This document shows positions 1 to 5,439 of a stretch of 6,315 nt of DNA, in pieces. The notes below the pieces were generated by a model that did not search any database, was not told the DNA's origin, and saw only the letters and a program-made list of their open reading frames with translations. The DNA is from an uncultured Ruminococcus sp. Its GTDB lineage: Bacteria > Bacillota_A > Clostridia > Oscillospirales > Ruminococcaceae. The stretch is taken from contig CALFMA010000357.1 in NCBI GenBank assembly GCA_937880065.1, positions 1 to 6,315 on the forward strand, read 5' to 3'. Each line of letters opens with the position of its first letter. The stretch's first letter is position 1. A program made the translations under genes and the position numbers.

Positions 1-2
1 AT

Positions 3-263
3 CTGGACTTGAATAATATAATTAACAAAATAAAAATTGCAGAAGTTGATGACGCAGGCACTTTTGACTCTCTTGAAAGCTTCAACATTTCCTCTATTGT
101 CACTAAAAACTTTAAGCTTAAAGCTGATACAATAGAACTTAGGAAAAAAAATGCGAGGCGTACAAATGAACCGAATCGGATTCGACAACAAAAAATATTT
201 ATCGTTACAATCGGAAAAAATCGAGGAACGTATCCAATCGTTTGGGGACAAGCTCTACCTTGA
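3..263 (+). CDS. Possible 3' end or remnant of an upstream gene (partial, unrecognised)
   Basis: This frame is open from the left edge of the window and stays open until a stop at 261-263. The first ~50 codons read like real protein (for example KIAEVDDAGTFDSLESF), with codon choices like those of the DUF1846 gene, while the other two forward frames hit stops within the first 20 bases. From 166 onward it overlaps the DUF1846 gene in another frame, and there the DUF1846 frame is clearly the real one. I therefore think only about 1-150 could be genuine coding sequence. It may be a gene fragment that lost its stop, a gene whose tail overlaps its neighbour by ~98 bases, or a chance open frame in 150 bases. 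No family is recognised and no start is visible in the window. Confidence 0.25.
   Translation: MDLNNIINKIKIAEVDDAGTFDSLESFNISSIVTKNFKLKADTIELRKKNARRTNEPNRIRQQKIFIVTIGKNRGTYPIVWGQALP
125..133 (+). promoter_or_regulatory. Candidate extended -10 promoter for the DUF1846 gene
   Basis: TGATACAAT matches an extended -10 element (TGn followed by TACAAT, one base from TATAAT). No good -35 hexamer lies 16-18 bp upstream. Transcription would start near 140, giving a leader of ~26 bases that contains the GAGG at 154-157 ahead of the ATG at 166. It lies inside the possible upstream coding remnant, so this is a weak call. Confidence 0.25.
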
Positions 264-1629
264 ATTTGGCGGTAAGCTTTTCGACGATTTTCACGCATCC
301 CGTGTTCTTCCCGGCTTTAAACCCGACAGCAAGCTTCAATTGCTCCTTGAACTGAAAGATGATTCGGAAATTGTTATCGTAATCAACTCCGATGATATTG
401 AGAAAAATAAAATCCGTGGGGATTTGGGAATTACATATGATGTGGACGTAATCCGTCTGTTGAATATTTTCAGAAAAATCGGACTTCTTGTAAGTTCCGT
501 AGTCCTTACACGATACGACAATCAGCCTACTGCCGACGCTTTTGCCGCAAGACTTGAAGCGCTTGGAGTGAACGTATACCACCACTACAATATCAAGGGT
601 TATCCCTCGGATTTACAGCGTATCATAAGCGAAAACGGCTTCGGCAAAAACGAATATATCGAAACTTCACGAAAGCTTGTTATTGTAACTGCTCCCGGTC
701 CGGGCAGCGGAAAAATGGCTACCTGCCTTTCACAGCTCTACCACGAGCATAAGCGTGGACTTAATGCAGGCTATGCTAAATTTGAAACATTCCCTATCTG
801 GAATCTTCCCCTCCGTCACCCTGTAAATATCGCCTATGAGGCGGCAACTTCCGACCTCAACGATGTGAATATGATTGACCCATTCCACCTTGAAGCATAC
901 GGTGAAACTACGGTAAACTACAACAGAGATATTGAAATTTTCCCTGTTCTCAATGCTATGTTCGAGAATATTTTAGGGGAATCCCCATACAAATCCCCTA
1001 CGGATATGGGCGTAAATATGGCTGGAAACTGCATTTTCGACGATGAAGTTACCTGCAAGGCGGCATCTGATGAGATTATCCGCCGCTACTATGTGGGACT
1101 TTGTGACCGCCGTAAGGGACTTATTTCCGATGATGAAGTTACAAAGCTGTCGCTTCTTATGAAACAGGCAAATATCAATCCCGAAAGCAGAAAAACCGTT
1201 GAAGCTGCATTGAAAAAAGAGGCTGAAACAGGCGCTCCTGCCGCTGCTATGGAACTTCCCGACGGAACACTTCTCACAGGCAGAACTTCTGACCTTTTAG
1301 GTGCGGCATCGGGACTTCTTCTCAATGCGTTGAAGCATATGGCTGGACTGGACGACAGTATTCTCCTTATGTCGCCTCACGTTATTGAGCCGATTATGGA
1401 TTTAAAAGTTAATCACTTGGGCAATAACAATCCTCGAATTCACACAGACGAAACTCTCCTTGCCCTGTCAATCTGTGCAACTACCGATGACAACGCAAAG
1501 AGAGCGATGGAGCAGATTTCAAATCTCCGTGGCTGTGAGGTTCATTCCACCGTTATTCTCTCTCCTGTTGACGAGCGTATTTTCAAGAGATTGGGAATTA
1601 ATCTCACCTGCGAGCCGAAATATAATTAA
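166..1629 (+). CDS. DUF1846 (UPF0371) family protein, full length
   Basis: This 487-residue protein is a typical full-length DUF1846 member. The family is widespread in Firmicutes and Actinobacteria, has solved structures, and has no firmly assigned function. Recognisable family blocks are GFDNKKYLSLQSEKI near the N-terminus, LYLEFGGKLFDDFHASRVLPGF (about residues 31-52), GDLGITYDVDVIRLL (85-99), and TAPGPGSGKMATCLSQLYHE (175-194), whose GPGSGK resembles a phosphate-binding loop, followed by FPIWNLPLRHPVNIAYEAAT. The protein is cytosolic, with no signal peptide or membrane segment. I chose ATG 166 over ATG 151 because family members begin just before GFDN and because GAGG at 154-157 sits 8 bases upstream. 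The 151 start would add MRGVQ and has only AGG at 141-143. No terminator follows the stop directly. Base composition is markedly richer in GC than the next gene. A nucleotide- or phosphate-binding role is only an inference. Confidence 0.93.
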   Translation: MNRIGFDNKKYLSLQSEKIEERIQSFGDKLYLEFGGKLFDDFHASRVLPGFKPDSKLQLLLELKDDSEIVIVINSDDIEKNKIRGDLGITYDVDVIRLLNIFRKIGLLVSSVVLTRYDNQPTADAFAARLEALGVNVYHHYNIKGYPSDLQRIISENGFGKNEYIETSRKLVIVTAPGPGSGKMATCLSQLYHEHKRGLNAGYAKFETFPIWNLPLRHPVNIAYEAATSDLNDVNMIDPFHLEAYGETTVNYNRDIEIFPVLNAMFENILGESPYKSPTDMGVNMAGNCIFDDEVTCKAASDEIIRRYYVGLCDRRKGLISDDEVTKLSLLMKQANINPESRKTVEAALKKEAETGAPAAAMELPDGTLLTGRTSDLLGAASGLLLNALKHMAGLDDSILLMSPHVIEPIMDLKVNHLGNNNPRIHTDETLLALSICATTDDNAKRAMEQISNLRGCEVHSTVILSPVDERIFKRLGINLTCEPKYN

Positions 1630-1647
1630 TTTCATCTTCAATGAAAT
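1629..1647. repeat. AT-rich inverted repeat at the end of the DUF1846 gene
   Basis: ATTTCAT (1629-1635) and ATGAAAT (1641-1647) are perfect 7-bp arms around a CTTCA loop and overlap the last base of the DUF1846 stop codon. The arms hold only one GC pair each and no clean T-run follows, so it is a poor intrinsic terminator. It may be chance, or a weak RNA structure near the entry point of the nuclease gene. Confidence 0.3.
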
Positions 1648-1666
1648 ATGATTTATATTTGATAAT
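1638..1666 (+). promoter_or_regulatory. Weak candidate promoter for the nuclease gene
   Basis: GATAAT (1661-1666, one base from TATAAT) has TTCAAT 17 bp upstream (1638-1643, three of six matches to TTGACA). Transcription from it would begin at about the ATG at 1672, implying a leaderless or nearly leaderless message. That would fit the lack of a Shine-Dalgarno site there. Such a match is easily met by chance in sequence this AT-rich. Confidence 0.2.
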
Positions 1667-1671
1667 GTGTT

Positions 1672-3381
1672 ATGAGTAAAATAAAATCTAACCAAAATGA
1701 TTATGTTGATATTAGTTTCTTACCAACAAAAAATCAAGTGGATTGGAACAACTGTATAGGAATTAAGCTTGTGTATTCTACCAAATTTACAAGTTCAGTA
1801 GTCGAAATTATAAGCTGTGACAACTATGCTGTAACAATAAAAAAAGAAGATAATAGTATCCTTGTATTAAACAGAAGCACTTTCCTAAAATGTATAGATA
1901 TAACAAAATTAGTTTACAAAAAAGGAATTATTGATTGGAACCAAATCAATGAAACAAAACCTTTCGTATATTACTCTTACAACGGATGCGTAGGCAAATT
2001 ACAGATTGTTGACTCAGTATGTATTAAAAATAAAAGATATGTTATTGCTAAGGATGAATGTGGTAGGGAATATAAATTGAGATTTGATTCATTAGTTAAT
2101 TGTAATCTACAAAACATAATTTTGCAAAATCCTAATTATATGAACTGTCACGGTTACAAATATAAATGTGGAGATGTCATTACTACTCGAACTGGGAAAA
2201 TAGAAATTATTGAACAAACTCGAATACAATATAAACAAAGTTCTTCAAAAGCATATAAGTATAGATGCCTAATTGATGGATTTGAAAGTGAAAAAGTAGA
2301 ATCTTCTATATTGAATGGTGTTGGATGCCCTGTTTGTAGTAATCAAGTTGTAATAAAGGGAATTAACGATTTATGGACAACTGAACCAAGTATTGCTAAT
2401 ATGCTTAAAGATAAGAATCTTGGTTATACCGTTTCAAGGGGGAGTGGAAGAATAGCATCTTTTATTTGTCCCAATTGCAATACTGAAAAACGAAAGCGTA
2501 TAGATAGTGCTGTCTTGGATGGTTTACAGTGTATTTGTAGCGACAATATTCCTACACCAGAAAAATTTATGTTCGCCATATTAACTAATTTGGGATATAA
2601 TTTTGAATATCACAAAAGATTTATTTGGGCAAATCATATTGAATACGATTTTTTCATCTCTGATAAAAATACTATTGTTGAAACACACGGTCCACAGCAC
2701 TTTTTAGATACTTCTTCTGATTTCTCTTATCTTGGAGGTCGTTCATCACTTGAAGAAAAAAAGAATGACGAAATAAAAAAGGACACAGCGTTAAAAAACG
2801 GAATTAAATATTATATTTCTGTTGATTGTAGATACTCAAGATTCGATTATTTAAAGGACAGCGTAATTTGTAATAAAACATTTTCTTCTTTGTTAGACGT
2901 TACTTCAATAAATTGGGATTATGTTAAAAGCTTCTGTGCATCGAATATTAAGAAATTCGCTATTAATCTATATAATTCCGGCAAATCTTTTAGCGAAATA
3001 TCGTCAAAATTAAGTTTAGCCGAAGGAACTATTCGTCAATATATTATAGATGGAGATAGCATAGGTGCGTGTACGTATAAATTTGAAAGAGATATCAAAG
3101 CGGAAAAATTGCAAGCTACAATAACCGAATATGCATTACAAGGATTTAGCAAATCAGAGATTTCAAAAAACTTAAATATTTCTGATGAAACTGTAAGCAA
3201 ATACTTGAAAAAAGCTAATATTCAAACTATAAATTATAAAACTAAATTAAAACAACAGCGTATAAATAAACTAATGGAATTATACAATAAAGATACATCT
3301 ATTTCAACTATCGCTAAAGAATTAGGTGTTACTCAAACAACCATATACAATTACCTAAAAGAAATAAAAAAACAGTCTTAG
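1672..3381 (+). CDS. VSR-like (EDxHD-type) free-standing homing endonuclease with zinc knuckles and C-terminal HTH repeats
   Basis: The 569-residue protein matches the modular nucleases common in Firmicutes and their phages. Residues ~20-85 and ~86-150 are two related modules (VDWNNCIG and IDWNQINE starts). A third basic module (~162-215) leads to zinc-ligand candidates C219-x2-C222, C266-x2-C269 and C287/C289, around GINDLWTTEPSIANML. The nuclease core follows: PTPEKFMFAIL (294-304), EYDFFIS (324-330), IVETHGPQHF (335-344), NDEIKKDTALKNGIKYYISV (365-384) and DCR (385-387). Glu297, Asp326, Glu337, His339 and His343 are likely catalytic or metal-binding positions. After TSINWDYVK come three helix-turn-helix motifs (about 436-459, 489-512, 540-563). 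The gene is strikingly AT-rich with many AAA, ATA and TTA codons, unlike its neighbours, and no AGGAGG precedes the ATG. Both suggest recent acquisition. It probably binds a long target and cuts DNA. It could instead be a phage-defence or regulatory derivative. Confidence 0.82.
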   Translation: MSKIKSNQNDYVDISFLPTKNQVDWNNCIGIKLVYSTKFTSSVVEIISCDNYAVTIKKEDNSILVLNRSTFLKCIDITKLVYKKGIIDWNQINETKPFVYYSYNGCVGKLQIVDSVCIKNKRYVIAKDECGREYKLRFDSLVNCNLQNIILQNPNYMNCHGYKYKCGDVITTRTGKIEIIEQTRIQYKQSSSKAYKYRCLIDGFESEKVESSILNGVGCPVCSNQVVIKGINDLWTTEPSIANMLKDKNLGYTVSRGSGRIASFICPNCNTEKRKRIDSAVLDGLQCICSDNIPTPEKFMFAILTNLGYNFEYHKRFIWANHIEYDFFISDKNTIVETHGPQHFLDTSSDFSYLGGRSSLEEKKNDEIKKDTALKNGIKYYISVDCRYSRFDYLKDSVICNKTFSSLLDVTSINWDYVKSFCASNIKKFAINLYNSGKSFSEISSKLSLAEGTIRQYIIDGDSIGACTYKFERDIKAEKLQATITEYALQGFSKSEISKNLNISDETVSKYLKKANIQTINYKTKLKQQRINKLMELYNKDTSISTIAKELGVTQTTIYNYLKEIKKQS

Positions 3382-3417
3382 ATTAAATATAATACTAATT
3401 AATATAATACAACGAAT

Positions 3418-3437
3418 GGGCGGTCGATTGACCGCCC
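3418..3437 (-). terminator. GC-rich hairpin, likely terminator of the coaBC operon, possibly bidirectional
   Basis: GGGCGGTC (3418-3425) and GACCGCCC (3430-3437) form a perfect 8-bp stem with a GATT loop. On the minus strand it begins 7 bases after the coaBC stop and is followed by a T-rich but interrupted stretch (ATTCGTTGTATT). On the plus strand it lies 36 bases after the nuclease stop and is followed by TGAATTATT. It is the only stable stem between the convergent genes and probably ends transcripts from both sides, though neither U-tract is strong. Confidence 0.65.
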
Positions 3438-3444
3438 TGAATTA

Positions 3445-4635
3445 TTACATCATACCCTTAATTTTAGTCAGAATAACATTCGCCGCATCGAATTTGCTCA
3501 TAAGTTCCAGTTCCTCATCGCAGTCGGCTGTTATCATCGTGATAATATTCGTATCCGTGCCGAAGCCTGCACCGTCCTTTTTAAGGGAATTGGCACAAAT
3601 CATATCACAGTTCTTGGAAATTAGCTTTTTCCGTGAATTTTCAATCACGTTGTCGGTTTCCATTGAAAATCCGCAGATAACCTGTCCCTCACGTCTGTTT
3701 TCACCGATATATTTCAGAATATCCGTAGTCCGCTTTAACGATATGCTCATATCGCTGTCGGATTTTTTTATTTTATGGTCAGCAGTTGAAACTGGGGTAT
3801 AATCCGCTACAGCCGCCGCCTTTATAACAATATCCGTATCATTTAAACGGCTCTTTACAGCGTTGAACATATCCTCCGCTGACTGAACTTTCACCACATC
3901 AACAAACATAGGCGGTTCAACTTCGGTATGTGCCGCAACTACAGTTACCTCCGCACCACGGAGCATAGCCGCTTTTGCCATAGCAAATCCCATTTTTCCG
4001 CTGGAATGGTTTGTGATAAAACGCACAGGGTCAATGCTCTCACGGGTTGCACCTGCTGTCACGAGAACTTTTTTTCCTGCCAAATCCTTTTCAAAGGCAA
4101 TTTCACGGAGAATATACTCCACCAGCGTATCTTCGTCGGGGAGTTTTCCGTCGCCTATATCACGATTTGCAAGCATACCCTTTACAGGCTCGATAATTTT
4201 GTAGCCGTGACGTTTCAGCTTTTCAATATTCTCCTGTACAATTGAATTGTGGAGCATATTGTGATTCATAGCAGGGGAAACGAGAATTGGGCAGGTGCAA
4301 GCCATAACTGTTGTAGTCAGCATATCATCGGCAATTCCGTTTGCAATTTTGCCGATTACATTTGCCGTTGCAGGAGCGATAAGCACCAAATCAGCCTTTT
4401 TTGCAATTGCAACGTGTTCCACGCTGTACTGGAAATTGCGGTCGAATGTGTCGATAAGGCACTTGTTCTGTGTAAGGGTTTCAAATGTGAGAGGATGCAC
4501 GAAATTTGTAGCATTCTGCGTCATTGATACGTGTACCTCCGCCCCTAATTTTGTCAGCATTCGTGCTACATTGCACATTTTATAAGCGGCTATGGAGCTT
4601 GAAACTCCAAGCAGTATTGTTTTTCCTTTGAGCAT
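3445..4635 (-). CDS. coaBC: Bifunctional phosphopantothenoylcysteine decarboxylase / phosphopantothenate-cysteine ligase
   Basis: This 396-residue cytosolic flavoenzyme joins cysteine to 4'-phosphopantothenate (CoaB, residues ~187-396) and decarboxylates the product to 4'-phosphopantetheine (CoaC, ~1-180). CoaC shows [10 protein letters not shown] (10-19), the catalytic His74 in [20 protein letters not shown], and PAMNHNM (121-127). CoaB shows [20 protein letters not shown] with SSGKMG (Asn209), AAAVADYTP (273-281), KIKK (288-291) and GFSMET (322-327). The cysteine usually found in the CoaC substrate flap (E. coli Cys158, in LACG or QACG) is Asn157 here, in [12 protein letters not shown]. Otherwise both domains are complete and the length is normal. 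The ATG is preceded by AGGAG with 7-base spacing (plus-strand CTCCT near 4643-4647). It is the last gene of a minus-strand operon, 23 bp after the DUF2442 gene, and is followed by the hairpin at 3418-3437. Confidence 0.96.
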   Translation of the reverse strand: MLKGKTILLGVSSSIAAYKMCNVARMLTKLGAEVHVSMTQNATNFVHPLTFETLTQNKCLIDTFDRNFQYSVEHVAIAKKADLVLIAPATANVIGKIANGIADDMLTTTVMACTCPILVSPAMNHNMLHNSIVQENIEKLKRHGYKIIEPVKGMLANRDIGDGKLPDEDTLVEYILREIAFEKDLAGKKVLVTAGATRESIDPVRFITNHSSGKMGFAMAKAAMLRGAEVTVVAAHTEVEPPMFVDVVKVQSAEDMFNAVKSRLNDTDIVIKAAAVADYTPVSTADHKIKKSDSDMSISLKRTTDILKYIGENRREGQVICGFSMETDNVIENSRKKLISKNCDMICANSLKKDGAGFGTDTNIITMITADCDEELELMSKFDAANVILTKIKGMM

Positions 4636-4658
4636 ATTTATTCTCCTTGAAAAAAGTT

Positions 4659-4955
4659 TTATGCCGCACTAAGAGGGTCTGAAACAGCCTCACACTCGGC
4701 AACAGTAAATGGGTCAATATCTATACAGTTTGCAGGGTCAAAGCAGCCTGACAAATCCCATGCTACCGTATCATTCATAACGGTGAGAGCATTGCGGAAA
4801 AAATCGTAGTCTTTCAGCTTTTCCCATACACCGCCCTGTTCTACAAGATGTTTAACGGATAATTTTCTGATTGTTCCGTCAAGCATATAGGCATATACGG
4901 TATAATCTTCGCCTGCAAATGTCTGAACAACCACAGGAAATATATCGTTCTGCAT
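4659..4955 (-). CDS. DUF2442 domain protein
   Basis: A 98-residue protein with the DUF2442 signature: an N-terminal beta-rich part with FAGEDYTVYAYMLDGTIRKL (13-32), then WEKLKDYDFFRNALTVMNDT and VAWDLSGCFDPANCIDIDP (64-82). The C-terminal 16 residues are acidic and look disordered. DUF2442 proteins are small, soluble and of unknown biochemical function. They often sit beside DUF4160 genes, as here, suggesting a two-protein unit. AGGAG lies 7 bases before the ATG (plus-strand CTCCT near 4963-4967). The gene is 17 bp downstream of DUF4160 and 23 bp upstream of coaBC with no visible terminator, so all three are probably cotranscribed. A toxin-antitoxin role for the pair is conjecture. Nothing in the sequence suggests a catalytic site. 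Confidence 0.88.
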   Translation of the reverse strand: MQNDIFPVVVQTFAGEDYTVYAYMLDGTIRKLSVKHLVEQGGVWEKLKDYDFFRNALTVMNDTVAWDLSGCFDPANCIDIDPFTVAECEAVSDPLSAA

Positions 4956-4972
4956 AATTGTTCTCCTTTTGT

Positions 4973-5233
4973 TTAAATTAATGGATTTATCCTATTTAAT
5001 GGCTGATTGCTTTTGGCAAGTTCCCAGTTCTGCATAAGCTCATCACGATGTATTTCACACCATGCAAGTATCAATTTTATTTGTTTATTAGGCAGACTGC
5101 CACGCATTACATAACCGTTTAATATATCAATCATCGCCTTCATTCCAGCATATTCAACGTAAAAATGAGGTGGATTATGGTCTGTATAGTACATTGTTAC
5201 TCTTATTCCATAGAATAAACTTATTTCAGGCAT
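4973..5233 (-). CDS. DUF4160 domain protein
   Basis: An 86-residue protein with the complete DUF4160 pattern: MPEISLFYGIRVTMYYTDHN, then PPHFYVEYAGMKAMIDILNG, then LPNKQIKLILAWCEIHRDEL and NWELAKSNQPL. The DHNPPHF motif (18-24) with its conserved Asp and His residues is the family hallmark. The biochemical role is unknown. I chose ATG 5233 because the family begins at MPEIS and AGAGGAGGA (5241-5249 on the complement) sits 7 bases upstream. An in-frame ATG at 5257 would add eight residues, but its AGGAAG lies only 2 bases away and the strong site would then be inside the gene. It is the first gene of the DUF4160-DUF2442-coaBC operon and lies under the promoter at 5272-5300. Confidence 0.9.
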   Translation of the reverse strand: MPEISLFYGIRVTMYYTDHNPPHFYVEYAGMKAMIDILNGYVMRGSLPNKQIKLILAWCEIHRDELMQNWELAKSNQPLNRINPLI

Positions 5234-5240
5234 TATAATT

Positions 5241-5249
5241 TCCTCCTCT
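5241..5249 (-). promoter_or_regulatory. Strong ribosome binding site that fixes the DUF4160 start
   Basis: The minus strand reads AGAGGAGGA here, 7 bases before ATG 5233. It decides the start in favour of MPEIS over the upstream in-frame ATG at 5257. Confidence 0.85.
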
Positions 5250-5271
5250 GTCAGCATATCTTCCTATCTTA

Positions 5272-5300
5272 ATTATATCATATTATCAGACTTCCCACAA
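5272..5300 (-). promoter_or_regulatory. Promoter of the DUF4160-DUF2442-coaBC operon
   Basis: On the minus strand TATAAT (complement of 5272-5277) is preceded by TGA, making a full extended -10 (TGATATAAT). TTGTGG (complement of 5295-5300) lies exactly 17 bp upstream as a weak -35, with three of six matches. The start would fall near 5265, giving a leader of ~30 bases with the strong ribosome site at 5241-5249. The palindrome at 5298-5311 overlaps the -35 element. Confidence 0.7.
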
Positions 5301-5311
5301 TGTACACATTG
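5298..5311. repeat. 14-bp palindrome over the -35 region, candidate operator
   Basis: CAATGT (5298-5303) and ACATTG (5306-5311) are perfect inverted arms around AC. It overlaps the -35 hexamer of the DUF4160 operon, where a bound dimer would block RNA polymerase. No regulator gene is in the window, so its partner is unknown. Confidence 0.45.
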
Positions 5312-5330
5312 CACAATAAATGCTGTGCAA
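5309..5330. repeat. TTGCACA-N8-TGTGCAA inverted repeat, candidate operator
   Basis: TTGCACA (5309-5315) and TGTGCAA (5324-5330) are perfect 7-bp arms separated by ATAAATGC, so the centres lie about 1.5 helical turns apart, a common geometry for dimeric regulators. It sits just upstream of the minus-strand -35, shares three bases with the preceding palindrome, and lies ~70 bp upstream of the coaX -10, so it could affect either direction. Confidence 0.45.
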
Positions 5331-5400
5331 ATTCGTCAATAATATTATACCGCCGCAGGGAAAAATAATCCAAAAAACTATGGATTTTAAAGCGAAAATG

Positions 5401-5409
5401 TGGTATAAT
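5401..5409 (+). promoter_or_regulatory. Extended -10 promoter of coaX
   Basis: TGGTATAAT is a perfect extended -10 (TGn plus TATAAT at 5404-5409). The base at -35 (TGGATT, 5381-5386, 17-bp spacing) matches only three of six positions, which extended -10 promoters tolerate. Transcription would begin near 5416, leaving a short leader of ~24 bases with the ribosome site. Confidence 0.75.
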
Positions 5410-5424
5410 GTAATTATTCTCAAA

Positions 5425-5430
5425 AGGAGG
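5425..5430 (+). promoter_or_regulatory. Ribosome binding site of coaX
   Basis: AGGAGG lies 9 bases before the ATG at 5440. It settles that start over the longer in-frame possibility at 5320, which would run through the promoter itself. Confidence 0.85.
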
Positions 5431-5439
5431 TACAAATTT

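Noticed and set aside
1..91. Minus-strand frame beginning near 91 and running off the left edge
   Set aside because: The GAGG lies only 2 bases from its ATG, and the sequence reads like the reverse of the plus-strand coding-like frame.
151..165. ATG 151 as the DUF1846 start
   Set aside because: It adds MRGVQ, which family members lack, and has a poorer ribosome site than ATG 166.
205..1325. Open frames of 60-126 codons on the minus strand inside DUF1846
   Set aside because: They are antisense to a strongly conserved gene, have no ribosome sites and no recognisable family.
1630..3417. Group I or II intron around the nuclease gene
   Set aside because: The gene lies between two complete genes, the flanks are too short (about 40 bases) for an intron core, and no split exon is seen.
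1630..3417. Target-site duplication or terminal inverted repeats flanking the nuclease
   Set aside because: Comparing 1630-1671 with 3382-3417 shows only general AT-richness and no shared direct or inverted repeat.
3416..4585. Several plus-strand open frames opposite coaBC
   Set aside because: They mirror the codon structure of coaBC, are Ser/Cys-rich in the manner of antisense frames, and lack ribosome sites.
5234..5257. ATG 5257 as the DUF4160 start
   Set aside because: Its AGGAAG is only 2 bases away, and the strong AGAGGAGGA with correct spacing serves ATG 5233, where the family sequence begins.
5320..5439. An N-terminally longer CoaX starting at 5320
   Set aside because: The extra 40 residues would be coded by the promoter and ribosome site, and the kinase family starts at the Met before LLAVDIGNT.
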